NCBI RefSeq assembly: GCF_030709675.1
Contig: NZ_JAUZQD010000005.1
Coordinates: 124,001-188,000, forward strand
Direction of reading: 5' to 3'
Origin: Symbioplanes lichenis
GTDB taxonomy: Bacteria; Actinomycetota; Actinomycetes; Mycobacteriales; Micromonosporaceae
Length of the DNA stretch: 64,000 nucleotides
Shown in pieces: positions 1 to 8,584 of this stretch. The notes under the pieces were generated by a model that made no database searches, had not been told where the DNA came from, and worked only from the letters and a program-made list of their open reading frames with translations. Within the stretch, counting starts at the first letter, position 1; the number at the start of each line of letters is the position of its first letter. A program made the position numbers and the translations under genes.

Positions 1-112
1 GCCACGGTGGATCATCGGGAAGGTCGGCCGCAAGGACATGGTTCACCGTCTCCACGAGCGACCGGATCTCCTCATCCGACGCCGACCGGGGATCCCATTC
101 ACGCACCCTCAC
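1..112 (-). CDS. GNAT-family N-acetyltransferase, N-terminal fragment (runs off left edge)
   Basis: Only about 37 N-terminal codons are in the window. The minus strand from a GTG at 112 (alternative GTG at 106) reads VRVREWDPRSASDEEIR and reaches the edge at LAADLPDDPPW. I recall that closing phrase as typical of the first helices of actinobacterial GNAT acetyltransferases, which move an acetyl group from acetyl-CoA to an amine. No catalytic or CoA-binding motif is visible because the rest lies outside the window. The gene is downstream of the transglycosylase gene on the same strand, 81 bp away. The call rests on a short stretch. No ideal ribosome binding site is seen; a GGAGG lies about 26 bases upstream of the GTG, too far to be convincing. 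Confidence 0.55.
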   Translation of the reverse strand, partial: MRVREWDPRSASDEEIRSLVETVNHVLAADLPDDPPW

Positions 113-193
113 TCGTACAGCTTGCCGGTATCTCGACCTCCAGGGAAGTGCCCGGCGGTCAATTGTGTGCGACCAGTTACTGTGGGTGGCTGG

Positions 194-1750
194 TCAGCCC
201 TGGCTCAGCGTGCCGTACTGGTTCGCCGCCTCGAAAACCTTCTGGGCGTAGGGCCGGACGGCGTTGTAGGACAGAATCGCCTCCCACCAAGCGTCCGGCC
301 TGGACATATCCCGTCCGCCTTTGCACAGGTAGAGCGCCGCCGCGAGCGCCGCGTCGTCGATGTCGTTGGGGTCCGGCACCCCGTTTCCGTCGGCGTCCAC
401 AGCGTTACCCACCGCGAGCGCGTTCCAGGTTTGTGGGATGAACTGCATAGGACCGATGGCCCGGTCGTACGTGGTGTCCTTGTCGAGAACGCCCTGATCG
501 GTGTCACGAATCACTTGTCGCCCGCCCTGACCGTCGAGCGGCAGGCCGTAGATCGGAGGCGTCACGGTGCCGTCCGTGTTGAGGATCGAGCCGTTGAAGC
601 TGCCGTGGCTGGACTCGACCTTGCCGATGGCGGCGAGCGTGGTCCAGCTGAGGTGGCAGCCGGGGGTGGTGCGGGCGGCGACGAGCTCCGCATAGCCGTA
701 GGCCTGGACCGCGACGACCGGGATCCCGGCCCTGGTCCCGGCCTGCTGGGCCCAGGTCGCCAGCGCATCGGCCGGCCGGGTCTGGGTCACGCCGCCCGGC
801 AGGGCGACCGCCGTGCTGGGCACCCCGCCGACGGTGGGCGCGGAGCTGACACTGGGCAGTACGCCGGGGGGCACGGAGATGCCGGGCGTTGCGCCGGGCT
901 GCGTGCCACCGGGGACGGCGCCGGGCAGGGTGCCACCAGGCTGGGCCGATGTCACCGCGCTGCCCGCTCCTGCTGTGCCAGCTCCTGTGGTGCCGGCGCC
1001 TGCGGTGCCAGCGCCGAAGGCCGGGGTCGCGCTGGGTGCGGGGGAGGACTGCAGAGCCTGAGGTACGAGGTAGGCGCCCGCTGTCCCGGCGGCGCCGATG
1101 AGCACCACGGCCAGGATGGCGGGCAGGATCAGCCGGCCGCTGGGGCGGTGGGCCCACTCGGCGGTGTTGCGGGCGACGGCTCCGGGGCCGGCCTTGCGGA
1201 GCTTGCGGGTGGGCGGGCGGCTGCGCGAGGCGAGGGCCATGGCGGTGACCGAGGGGGCGGGCGGCTCGCGGTCGGGCTTGTCCTTCTTGCCCTTGGCGGT
1301 GGCCGGCTCCGTCGCGGACTTGCTGGTGGTGGGCGGCTCGGGCTTGGTGGCTTCGGGCTTGCCCGGCTCGGGCTTGGTGGCCTCGGGCTTGTCCGCCTCG
1401 GGCTTGTTCGGCTCGGGCTTCGTTGCGTCTGGCTTGCTCGCTGGCGGAGGGGTCGTGTCGGCCGCCTCGGGAGAAGTGCTGCGGGCTTCCGGCGGGGTCT
1501 TCTGGTCCTGCCGGGGGAGGGTTTCCTTCTCCAGGTCGGGGGCCTTGCGCTGGTGGGGGATCGGGCTCGGGGTGGAGTTCGGATCCTGGGCTGGCTCGGA
1601 CTGGGGAGCGGCGGCGTCCTGCGGAGAGGGCGCGCTCTGGTCGGACGGTGGGCCCGGGGTCTGTTCGGGGGCCGCGCCGGAGCTGCCCAGGGGGCCGCCG
1701 AGGTGCGGTGCCGCGGGGCGTTGCGAGGGTGTGTTCTGCCCGTCAACCAC
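194..1750 (-). CDS. membrane-anchored lytic transglycosylase (SLT/MltB-like)
   Basis: Predicted to cleave peptidoglycan glycan strands non-hydrolytically at the outer face of the membrane. The 518-residue protein has a Pro/Gln-rich cytoplasmic N-terminus (about 1-100), seven five-residue KPEAx/KPEPx repeats (106-140), a basic stretch, one membrane helix (about 206-229), a Pro/Gly/Thr-rich linker, and a C-terminal lysozyme-like domain (about 350-518). The domain shows AAIGKVESSHG with the expected catalytic Glu, GPMQFIPQTW and a C-terminal LSYN motif, matching the transglycosylase fold. The start is a GTG at 1750 without an obvious ribosome binding site. It is divergent from the FmdB-like gene at 1869. 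The long tail places the enzyme away from the membrane. Which glycan structure it prefers cannot be read from the sequence. Confidence 0.9.
   Translation of the reverse strand: MVDGQNTPSQRPAAPHLGGPLGSSGAAPEQTPGPPSDQSAPSPQDAAAPQSEPAQDPNSTPSPIPHQRKAPDLEKETLPRQDQKTPPEARSTSPEAADTTPPPASKPDATKPEPNKPEADKPEATKPEPGKPEATKPEPPTTSKSATEPATAKGKKDKPDREPPAPSVTAMALASRSRPPTRKLRKAGPGAVARNTAEWAHRPSGRLILPAILAVVLIGAAGTAGAYLVPQALQSSPAPSATPAFGAGTAGAGTTGAGTAGAGSAVTSAQPGGTLPGAVPGGTQPGATPGISVPPGVLPSVSSAPTVGGVPSTAVALPGGVTQTRPADALATWAQQAGTRAGIPVVAVQAYGYAELVAARTTPGCHLSWTTLAAIGKVESSHGSFNGSILNTDGTVTPPIYGLPLDGQGGRQVIRDTDQGVLDKDTTYDRAIGPMQFIPQTWNALAVGNAVDADGNGVPDPNDIDDAALAAALYLCKGGRDMSRPDAWWEAILSYNAVRPYAQKVFEAANQYGTLSQG
1331..1435 (-). 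repeat. in-frame 15-bp minisatellite (KPExx repeats)
   Basis: Seven consecutive 15-bp units in the transglycosylase gene encode KPDAT, KPEPN, KPEAD, KPEAT, KPEPG, KPEAT and KPEPP. The unit length is a multiple of three, so copy-number change keeps the frame. The repeat sits in the cytoplasmic tail before the membrane helix. Confidence 0.85.
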
Positions 1751-1868
1751 TCGAAAGAGAGTACCGGCCGGGGGCCAGGACGGTGGCTATGGATCTTGGT
1801 CGATGCCCGGCGGACAACTGCGCACTTGCGTTGCAGCGGATCATCCGGTGAGCACTTACCCTGGGCGG

Positions 1869-2093
1869 ATGCCGCGTTACGACTTCCGTTGCCGCGCGTG
1901 CGGCGACACGTTCGAGATGAATCGTCCCATGGCCGAGTCCGCCGCTCCAGCGCTCTGTCCGCAGGGGCACGCCGACACCGTCAAGCTGCTGTCCACCGTT
2001 GCGGTCATGGGCCGCGGCGGCTCGACGGCGTCGCCGGCTCCGGCCGCCGGGGGCGGGGGCGGCGGCTGTTGCGGAGGCGCCTGCGGCTGCTGA
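1869..2093 (+). CDS. FmdB-family zinc-ribbon small protein
   Basis: A 74-residue protein beginning MPRYDFRCRACGDTFEM, the typical opening of FmdB-type zinc ribbons (MPxYxYxCxxCG). One CxxC knuckle is present (CRAC). The second half of the ribbon is reduced to CPQGH, with Cys and His as possible ligands. The C-terminus is an unusual Gly/Cys-rich tail (GGGGGGCCGGACGC) that could supply further metal ligands. FmdB-family proteins are small putative regulators or metal-binding proteins without an agreed biochemical role. The ATG at 1869 was chosen because homologues begin exactly there; the frame remains open upstream only as the antisense shadow of the transglycosylase gene. The gene is followed by a kilobase with no gene. 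Confidence 0.8.
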   Translation: MPRYDFRCRACGDTFEMNRPMAESAAPALCPQGHADTVKLLSTVAVMGRGGSTASPAPAAGGGGGGCCGGACGC

Positions 2094-3173
2094 TCGCGTT
2101 GTGCGGGCCACGGCTTGCGGACTGCGGGACTGCGCCGCGGGGAGAGGTTCGGCGGGTGCGGAGAGGCATCGCCTTGCGCGTTACCTCTTACCCCGGCCAG
2201 CTGCTTTCCTCGGCCCGGCTGCGCGGTGGGTGCGAGGAGGGCGAGGGTCGGCGGGCTGCGTTCGGGTGATCGTGACTTCTCCGGGTCGGCGGGCTGCGCT
2301 CGGGTGACCGAGATTCCTCCGAGGTCGGCGGGCGAGGCTGCGTAGGGCCGGGACTGCGGGTGGGTTGGACGCGTCCGTGGTGGAGGCGGTGCGGCGCGGT
2401 CGAGCGGCTTGCGGATTCTTCCGGGCGGCCGTGGGCTACCGGGCAGCTGCAGCGGGCCGGGGCGGGGATGCGAACGGCGCCATGCGATTCGGCGGAGCGC
2501 GTTGCCTCGGCGGGTCGGCGGGTGAAGAGCCGCGAGCAGCATGCGTGGGCCGCTGCCTTCCGCCGGCGCCGGGGCATTGCTGCGACTGGTCGCGGGGCGG
2601 GTTGTTCGGCATCTCGAGTGTCGTAGGGGTGCTGAGGTCGGCGCCGTGATGTGGCGTCCCGCTTCTGCGCGTTACCGGTTGTGATGGGCCATGCGGTGCG
2701 GGTTGTAGGCAGCCGTGGATTGCGGGCCGTTGCGGGTGGCGGGCTGTCGTCGGGTGAGGACGGGCGCGCGGTCGGAGGCCCTGCGGGTTGGGGTCGTCGG
2801 TGGGTTGGGCGGGGGCCGGTCCGGGGCGGGGCTCAGGGCCGGAGGCCTTTGACTGTTTCGGGTCACGGCGCGGCCGGGCGGGTGATCTCTGGCGGTGATG
2901 GTGGTGTGACGGGGCGCAGTCGCACAAAGTGACTCTTGTGGGGACATCCTTTCGGGTCGGTGGAAATGACCGTCCCGTGGCGTGACTGGATCGTGAACCG
3001 CTTCGTTACGTCACGCGTAGTGCCGTGCGTCGGCGTCGATGACTCGGCGGAGGGTCGCCCTTCCGGGGTCGGCCGTGGCGGGTGGACAGTTACCGTCCGT
3101 TTCTACGATATGCCGCGTGATTGCAGTGCGGCAGCATGAGACGCGACTTCCCAAGGGGGCGGAGGTTCTCACC
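2094..3173. other. gene-free, G-rich intergenic kilobase
   Basis: No reading frame here has plausible protein composition or a ribosome binding site at a sensible start; the open frames are Arg/Pro/Gly-rich and unlike any family I know. The plus strand is strongly enriched in G over C for long stretches (about 2340-2900). A short tandem repeat lies at 2245-2335. The last 60 bases before 3174 include the GGAGG ribosome binding site (3161-3165) of the next gene. The region may be a decayed gene or a long 5' regulatory region; I see nothing decisive. Confidence 0.5.
2245..2335 (+). repeat. intergenic tandem repeat, ~38-bp period
   Basis: The segment GGGTCGGCGGGCTGCG recurs at 2245 and 2283, with a third partial copy beginning near 2322. 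The intervening sequence is also similar (TCGGGTGATCGTGACTTCTCC against TCGGGTGACCGAGATTCCTCC). The period is not a multiple of three, consistent with a noncoding location. Confidence 0.7.
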
Positions 3174-6100
3174 GTGTCGGGACGGACCGAGCTGCCGAGC
3201 GGGCTGGTGACCTTCGTGTTCACCGACATCGAGGGGTCGACGAGGCTGGCCCGGATGCTCGGCGACGACTACGGCGGCGTGCTCAATGCCCATCGTGATC
3301 TGCTTCGTGCAGCGCTGAGTAACTACTCCGGTGTGGAGCTTCTTACCGAGGGTGACTCCTTCTTCGTTGCGTTCAGCGATGCGGCCGATGCTGTGTCCGC
3401 CTGTGTGGCGTCACAGCGCGCACTCGCGGCGTACCCATGGCCGAGCGACGATGCGGCACCGCGCGTGCGCATGGGGCTGCACACCGGGTGGGCTCGGCCG
3501 CGCGGCAATGAGTACGCGAGCACTGAGGTCCACCGAGCCGCGAGGGTCGCCGCCGCTGCGCACGGTGGTCAGATCTTGTGCTCGGAGGCGACCGCGCTGG
3601 CCGTCACCACGTGGTCACGGGAGCTGCAGCCGGGGCGGCGCGAGACCGAAAAGGCCGACGCCCGGCGACCTGAGGAGGCGGATGCCCGGCGAGCAGGAGG
3701 GGCGGATACCGGGCTAAGTGGCGAGGCAGACGCCAGGCAGACCGGGGAGGCGGACGCCTGGCGAAGCGAAAGAGCCGGCGCCCGGCAAGCGGCGGCAGCG
3801 CGACCGGCTGCCATCGGTGTCATGGACCCGCCGCTCGACTTCCTCGATCTCGGCCCGCACATCCTGCGCGGCTTCGACGACTCCGAGCGGCTCTTCCAGA
3901 TCGTCGCGCCCGGGCTGGAACGATCTTTCCCCCGCCCCCGTACGCCCGGAGCCCCCAAGGACAACCTCCCGTCGGCGCTGACCCCGTTCGTGGGCCGGCA
4001 GCCCGAGCTGGCCGAACTGCGTGACCTGATCGGACGTCACCGTCTGGTGACTGTGGCCGGTGGCGGTGGGACGGGCAAGAGTCGCCTGGCGCTGATGGCC
4101 GCCGGTGAGGTGCGGGGGGCGTACCCGGGCGGGGTCTGGTTCGTCGATGTCGCCGACGCGGGTGACCTGCACCGGGCCGTGGCGGCGGCGATGGGCGTGC
4201 GGTCCGAGCCCGGGCGTCCGATCATCGAGTCCGTCGTGGAGCGCTGCGGCGGCGACCGGGTCCTGCTGGTGCTCGACACCTGTGACGCCCGGCCGGTGGA
4301 GGTCAAGCGGCTGGTCCGCCGGCTGGTCGCCGCCTGCCCGCGGCTCGATGTGCTGGCGACGTCGCGGGTTCCGATCGGCGTACCCGGGGAGTTGGTCCGG
4401 CGGATCCCGCCGCTGGCGCCCGCGGACGCCTATGCGCTGCTGGTCGCGCGGGCCGAAGCAGCTCGCGGCCGCCCCGTCGGAGGTGCGAGCGGAACCGCCG
4501 GGATGAGCAGGCCCGCCGGGATGAGCGGACCCGCCGGGATGAGCGGACCCGCCGGGATGAGTGGGTCCGGCGGATTGAGCGGACCGGGCGGGATGAGTGG
4601 GTCTGGCGGGCCGGGCGGATCCGGCGGGATGAGCGGACCCTGCGGACCGAGCGGGGCCAGGAACCTGCTGGTCAATGATGCGGACGAGACCGCCGACCTG
4701 GGCCGGGTCGCCGCGCGGCTGGACGGGCACCCGCTCGCGATCGAGCTCGCCGCGAACCGCCTCCGCCTGCTCTCCGCCGCACAGCTCGCCGCCCGCCTCG
4801 ACGACCCCATCGCCGCCCTCGACGGCATGAAAGGCGGCCTGCAGAGCGGCACGAAAGGCGCCGCTGAAGACGCCGCGAAGGACAGCACGGAAGACGCCGC
4901 GAAAGACGACAGGGACGAGGATCCGCTCGCCCGGCACGACTCGCTCACCGGCAACCTCGACTGGTCGTACCGTGCGCTCTCCGCCCCCGCGGCCGGCCTG
5001 CTGCGGCGTCTCGCGGTCTTCGCGGGGCCGGTGGAGCTGTCCGCGGTGGAGTGGTCCGGCGAGGACGCGTTCGGCGCGCTGACCGAGCTGGCCGACCGGT
5101 CGCTGGTCGACGTGGTGGTCGGGCCGCGTTATCAGCTGTCCGGGCAGGTCCGGTCGTACGCCGCCCGGCGCCTCTCGGCCGCCGGGGAGGAGCGGGCCGC
5201 CCGGGACGGACATGTCGCCTGGTCGCTGCACACGCTCGAGGCCGTCGCGGTGGACACCGACGGGCAGCCGCGGACGATGTCACTGACGGAACTGTCCCCG
5301 TACGTGAAGGAATGGGAAGCCGCCCTGCGCTGGAGCCTCTCCGGGGGCAGCGCCCGGCCGGGCCTGCGGCTGGCGGGCGCGCTCGACCCGTGGTGGCGGG
5401 AGCACGGTGGTGCGCGGACGGGCCGTGAGCTGCTCCACCGCCTGTACGCCCGGCTGGAGTCGACCGGCGAGCGCGTCGCCGACGTCGAGCTCGCCGAGGC
5501 GTACCTGGTGCATGCCGGTCTGTCCCCCGACCGCGAGGAGCGCACCCGCTTCCTGCAGCGGGCCGAGGTCCTGGCGCGGGAGGCGGCCCACCCCGCCCTG
5601 CTCGTACGCGCCCAGGCCGGCCGCCGCGTGTCGCTGATCGAAGCCGGTCGGCTGGCGGACGCGGAGCAGTTCTGCCGGGACGTGATCGTGCAGGCGGAGC
5701 GGTTCGGGGTCCCGGCCGCCGCGCTGCCCTCGATCGTGGCGCTCGCCGAACTGCTCTGGCGGCGCGACGCGCTGGACGAGGCGGCCGAGGTGCTGGGGGG
5801 CGCCCGGTTGATGGAGGCCGGCCGGCCCGAGGACCGCGGCCGCCGTACGGTCGACTGGCTCCTCGGTATGGTCGCGTTGCGCCGCGGTGACCTGGTCGCG
5901 GCGCACGACCATCTGGTCGTGGCCCTCCGCTCGCGGCTGCGGCACGGCTTCCGGGGCGCCGCCGCCGACGCTGTCGCCGCGATCGCGGTGCGCTGCGCGG
6001 CCGGTGGCGATCCGGCGACGGCGGCTGTCCTCTTCGGGGGCGCGGAATCGGTGCTCGGTGCCCGCCGGGCCGTCCAGTTCGGGGCGTTCTGGTCGGCCCA

Positions 6101-6260
6101 GCAGGCGTTGTTGCGCCGGGAGCTCGGCGACTGCGCGTTCGACAGCGCGTACGCGGAAGGGGCCGAGCAGGGCTTCCAGCGCGCCGTGGCCACCGCGCTC
6201 GCCGTCGAGCACCCGGATCTCGAGCGCGGCTCGGCGCGGTTCGCTCAGACGATGGGGTGA
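3174..6260 (+). CDS. class III nucleotidyl cyclase-domain / STAND-type ATPase regulator
   Basis: A 1028-residue cytoplasmic signalling protein. The N-terminal class III cyclase domain (about 5-180) carries the metal-binding FTDIEGST motif, TEGDSFFVAF and MGLHTGWA. An NTPase domain follows, with P-loop GGGGTGKSRLAL near residue 295 and a Walker B-like VLLVLDTCD in place of the usual LDNCEH. The C-terminal half is helical and TPR-like. This is the layout of actinobacterial cyclase/AfsR-like ATPases, but no DNA-binding helix-turn-helix is visible at either end, so it probably acts through a nucleotide product or partner. The GTG at 3174 is preferred because GGAGG (3161-3165) lies 8 bases upstream and the cyclase domain starts immediately. 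Two coding minisatellites interrupt it: one in the cyclase tail, one in the NTPase-to-helical linker. Cyclase activity is inferred, not certain. Confidence 0.85.
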   Translation: MSGRTELPSGLVTFVFTDIEGSTRLARMLGDDYGGVLNAHRDLLRAALSNYSGVELLTEGDSFFVAFSDAADAVSACVASQRALAAYPWPSDDAAPRVRMGLHTGWARPRGNEYASTEVHRAARVAAAAHGGQILCSEATALAVTTWSRELQPGRRETEKADARRPEEADARRAGGADTGLSGEADARQTGEADAWRSERAGARQAAAARPAAIGVMDPPLDFLDLGPHILRGFDDSERLFQIVAPGLERSFPRPRTPGAPKDNLPSALTPFVGRQPELAELRDLIGRHRLVTVAGGGGTGKSRLALMAAGEVRGAYPGGVWFVDVADAGDLHRAVAAAMGVRSEPGRPIIESVVERCGGDRVLLVLDTCDARPVEVKRLVRRLVAACPRLDVLATSRVPIGVPGELVRRIPPLAPADAYALLVARAEAARGRPVGGASGTAGMSRPAGMSGPAGMSGPAGMSGSGGLSGPGGMSGSGGPGGSGGMSGPCGPSGARNLLVNDADETADLGRVAARLDGHPLAIELAANRLRLLSAAQLAARLDDPIAALDGMKGGLQSGTKGAAEDAAKDSTEDAAKDDRDEDPLARHDSLTGNLDWSYRALSAPAAGLLRRLAVFAGPVELSAVEWSGEDAFGALTELADRSLVDVVVGPRYQLSGQVRSYAARRLSAAGEERAARDGHVAWSLHTLEAVAVDTDGQPRTMSLTELSPYVKEWEAALRWSLSGGSARPGLRLAGALDPWWREHGGARTGRELLHRLYARLESTGERVADVELAEAYLVHAGLSPDREERTRFLQRAEVLAREAAHPALLVRAQAGRRVSLIEAGRLADAEQFCRDVIVQAERFGVPAAALPSIVALAELLWRRDALDEAAEVLGGARLMEAGRPEDRGRRTVDWLLGMVALRRGDLVAAHDHLVVALRSRLRHGFRGAAADAVAAIAVRCAAGGDPATAAVLFGGAESVLGARRAVQFGAFWSAQQALLRRELGDCAFDSAYAEGAEQGFQRAVATALAVEHPDLERGSARFAQTMG
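3648..3791 (+). repeat. in-frame 24-bp minisatellite in the cyclase gene
   Basis: Six 24-bp units encode EKADARRP, EEADARRA, GGADTGLS, GEADARQT, GEADAWRS and ERAGARQA. They sit between the cyclase core (ending near WSRELQPG) and the domain's last strand (FLDLGPHILRGF), a place where relatives normally have only a short linker. Confidence 0.85.
4490..4660 (+). repeat. in-frame 18-bp minisatellite (PAGMSG) in the cyclase gene
   Basis: Tandem 18-bp units encode about nine variants of the hexapeptide PAGMSG / SGGLSG / PGGMSG. They lie between the NTPase and the helical region of the same protein. Copies near the 5' end are almost identical in DNA, suggesting recent expansion. Confidence 0.85.
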
Positions 6261-6261
6261 G

Positions 6262-6801
6262 CTATCCGACCAGGGCGCGGGTGCGGTCCACGTCGGACGG
6301 GTTCACCGCCTCGAGCGACCCGAAGATGCTCACCGCCTGGTAGTAGATCCAGGCCAGGCTGTAACAGGCGGCCTGCACCGACACCGAGTACGTCGCGCAC
6401 TCGCGCTTGAGGTCGGCATAGAACATGTCGTCCAGCCGGGCCTTGTTGGCGTCGAACGTGCCGAGGTCCTTGTAGTTGCGGTAGCCGAAGTCGTGGTGCC
6501 AGCAGGAGAGGGTGAAGTCGAAGCCGAGCGGGTTGTCCGGGCTCGACGAGCAGTAGTCCGTCGTCCAGTCGAAGCCGTAGGACTCCCAGGGCCCGCGGTC
6601 GAGCCGGGCGGCGTTCCAGGCCTGGGTGCTGGTGGCGGTGGTCTGCGTCCAGCTCAGCAGCACCTGGGCCTTGGTCGGGGCGGCGGCCCCGGCGGCGGCC
6701 GGGGCGAGGAGGAGGGCGGCGGCGGTGAGGACGGTGGCGAGGGTTCGGCGGAGCACCATGGCGCCAGTCTCGGGGGCGGTTCTTTCCGCATACAACGGCA
6801 T
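6262..6801 (-). CDS. secreted prokaryotic phospholipase A2
   Basis: Predicted exported enzyme hydrolysing the sn-2 ester of phospholipids (prokaryotic PLA2 family). The protein of about 179 residues has a hydrophobic signal sequence (TLATVLTAAALLLAPAAAGA) and a mature domain with DYCSSSPDN, then the His-Asp catalytic motif in SCWHHDFGYRNYK, and later Cys residues that could form disulfides. The ATG at 6801 is chosen because AGGAAAAG lies just upstream. An ATG at 6759 directly before the signal peptide (VLRRTLATV) and a TTG at 6804 are alternatives. Its stop codon is 1 base from the stop of the convergent cyclase gene. Export would be by Sec or Tat; no twin-arginine motif is evident. Host lipid or environmental substrate is unknown. 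Confidence 0.88.
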   Translation of the reverse strand: MPLYAERTAPETGAMVLRRTLATVLTAAALLLAPAAAGAAAPTKAQVLLSWTQTTATSTQAWNAARLDRGPWESYGFDWTTDYCSSSPDNPLGFDFTLSCWHHDFGYRNYKDLGTFDANKARLDDMFYADLKRECATYSVSVQAACYSLAWIYYQAVSIFGSLEAVNPSDVDRTRALVG

Positions 6802-6928
6802 CAATGGACTTTTCCTGAACGATGACTCAACTTACTCCCCGGTATTCCATTGTCGCCCGGCACCGTGATGTCATGAAAAGCGGTGTGGGGGCCTGCGGCT
6901 ATGGTGTGAACGTGCAGGCGGCAGCCCA

Positions 6929-7939
6929 GTGATCCACTTACCGCTGGTCCGGCAGGGACCGCTCCGGGCCTTGGGCATCCGCCTGGGGGCCGCGATCACG
7001 CTCGTGCTGGTCACGGTCGCGATCATCTACGCCGACCGCGGCGGCTACCGTGATGTCAACGAGGACGGTCTCACCCTCCTCGACTGCTTCTACTATGCGG
7101 TCGTCACGCTCTCGACCACCGGCTACGGCGACATCACGCCGGTGACCCCCGGCGCCCGGCTGATCAATATCGTGTTCATCACCCCCGCCCGCGTGCTCTT
7201 CCTGATCATTCTGGTCGGCACGACCCTCGAGGTGCTGACCGACCAGTACCGGAACACCCTCCGGGTGAGCCGGTGGAGGCGAAAGTTGAAGGACCACATC
7301 ATCGTCTGCGGCTACGGCACCAAGGGCCGCGCCGCGGTGGCCGCGCTCGTCGAGACCGGCTACGACAAGTCCCGCATCGTCATCGTGGAAAATCGCGAGG
7401 AGGGTGTACGTCAGGCCGCCGCGGCCGGGCTCGCGGTGATCGAGGGCAACGCCACTCGCTCCGCCGTCCTCGACCAGGCGGACGTCAAGAACGCCAAGAG
7501 CGTCATCATCGCCACCGACAGCGACGAGGCGTCCGTGCTCATCTCGCTGACGGTCCGCCAGCTCACGGCCGGGCAGGTGCGCATCATCGCCTCGGTCCGC
7601 GAGCAGGAGAACGCCGCGCTCCTCAAGCAGAGCGGCGCCCACCACGTGATCGTCTCCTCCGCGACCGCCGGCCGCCTGCTCGGGCTCACCACGACCACGC
7701 CGCCGCTCATCGACGTGGTCGAGGATCTGCTCACGCCCGGCCAGGGGATGGCGCTCGCCATGCGCTCGGCCGAGCGCGCCGAGGTCGGCCGTAACCCCCG
7801 CGAGCTGCAGACGCTGGTGGTGGCCCTGATCCGGCGGGGCAAGGTGGTGCCGCTCGGCGGCGAGCAGACGGTCACCATCGAGACCGGCGACATGCTCATC
7901 TACATCCGCGACGAGGAGAAGGTCGGGCTGAGCCTTTGA
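6929..7939 (+). CDS. potassium channel with cytosolic RCK (TrkA-N/TrkA-C) domains
   Basis: A two-membrane-helix K+ channel of about 336 residues. It has helix 1 (about 16-35), a pore loop with the K+ selectivity signature TTGYGD (about residue 66), helix 2 (about 85-105), then an RCK/TrkA-N Rossmann domain beginning IIVCGYGTKGRAAVAAL and a TrkA-C-like domain to the end. It should conduct K+ across the plasma membrane under gating by a ligand or nucleotide bound to the RCK ring. Starts at a GTG (6929) with only a weak purine stretch upstream. The stop overlaps the start of the GtrA gene by 4 bases, so the two are co-translated. It is divergent from the phospholipase gene. Confidence 0.92.
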   Translation: MIHLPLVRQGPLRALGIRLGAAITLVLVTVAIIYADRGGYRDVNEDGLTLLDCFYYAVVTLSTTGYGDITPVTPGARLINIVFITPARVLFLIILVGTTLEVLTDQYRNTLRVSRWRRKLKDHIIVCGYGTKGRAAVAALVETGYDKSRIVIVENREEGVRQAAAAGLAVIEGNATRSAVLDQADVKNAKSVIIATDSDEASVLISLTVRQLTAGQVRIIASVREQENAALLKQSGAHHVIVSSATAGRLLGLTTTTPPLIDVVEDLLTPGQGMALAMRSAERAEVGRNPRELQTLVVALIRRGKVVPLGGEQTVTIETGDMLIYIRDEEKVGLSL

Positions 7940-8508
7940 CCGCGCCGAGCCGGTCCGAGCGGGCCGGCGACTTTCTCACCGCCTGGGTCGACAAGCTGCC
8001 TTCCCGCGTACGCCGAATAGTCACGCGCGACATGGCAGGCTTCGCCGAGCTCGGGGCCTTCACCTTCGCCGTCGATCTCGCCTTGCTGGCCGCGCTCCGG
8101 GCCTGGACCCCGCTGCCCCTGCCCGTCGCGGTGTCGATCGCCTACGTGGTCGCCTTCGCCCTGAACTTCGTCCTCAACCGAACAGTCAACTTCCGATCCC
8201 ACGCCCCGGCCGGCCCCCAGGCTGCCCGCTATGCCGTGGTGATCGCCGGCGACTACCTCATCACGGTGGGCGCCTCGACCGGCCTGGCCGCGGCGGGCCT
8301 GCCCTTCGCCGTCGGCCGGGTCGCCGCGTCGGCCATCGTGGCCGTCTTCACCTATTCGGCGTCCCGCTGGTGGGTCTTCCGCGACCGCCTCCCCGCGACT
8401 GCGCCGCCCGCAACCCAGCCGCCCGCGAGCCCGCCGCCCGTCACAGCGGCCATCTCCCCAGCCGCGCTCGCCCGGCCGGCGGAGACGAGCCAAGCCCCGG
8501 CGAAGTGA
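7936..8508 (+). CDS. GtrA-family membrane protein
   Basis: A 190-residue protein with four predicted membrane helices between residues about 35 and 150, including GFAELGAFTFAVDLALLAAL and YVVAFALNFVLNRTVNF. The FxLNRxxxF and SRWWVFR signatures are typical of GtrA proteins, which are thought to help move or position lipid-linked sugars for cell-surface glycosylation. It starts at a TTG at 7936 inside the stop of the channel gene (4-base overlap). The C-terminal 40 residues are Ala/Pro-rich and probably disordered. No glycosyltransferase partner is next to it, so its substrate is unknown. Confidence 0.88.
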   Translation: MTAPSRSERAGDFLTAWVDKLPSRVRRIVTRDMAGFAELGAFTFAVDLALLAALRAWTPLPLPVAVSIAYVVAFALNFVLNRTVNFRSHAPAGPQAARYAVVIAGDYLITVGASTGLAAAGLPFAVGRVAASAIVAVFTYSASRWWVFRDRLPATAPPATQPPASPPPVTAAISPAALARPAETSQAPAK

Positions 8509-8584
8509 GCGCAGCGCCGGTCGAGCGTCAGCGCCGGCGAAGCAACGCAGCGCCGCGGCGCACGGGGCGCGAACGGCCGCTTGC

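Noticed and set aside
38..2269. 743-codon open frame on the plus strand
   Set aside because: It is the antisense shadow of the transglycosylase gene; composition is Arg/Gly-rich and it runs through the FmdB-like gene in the wrong frame.
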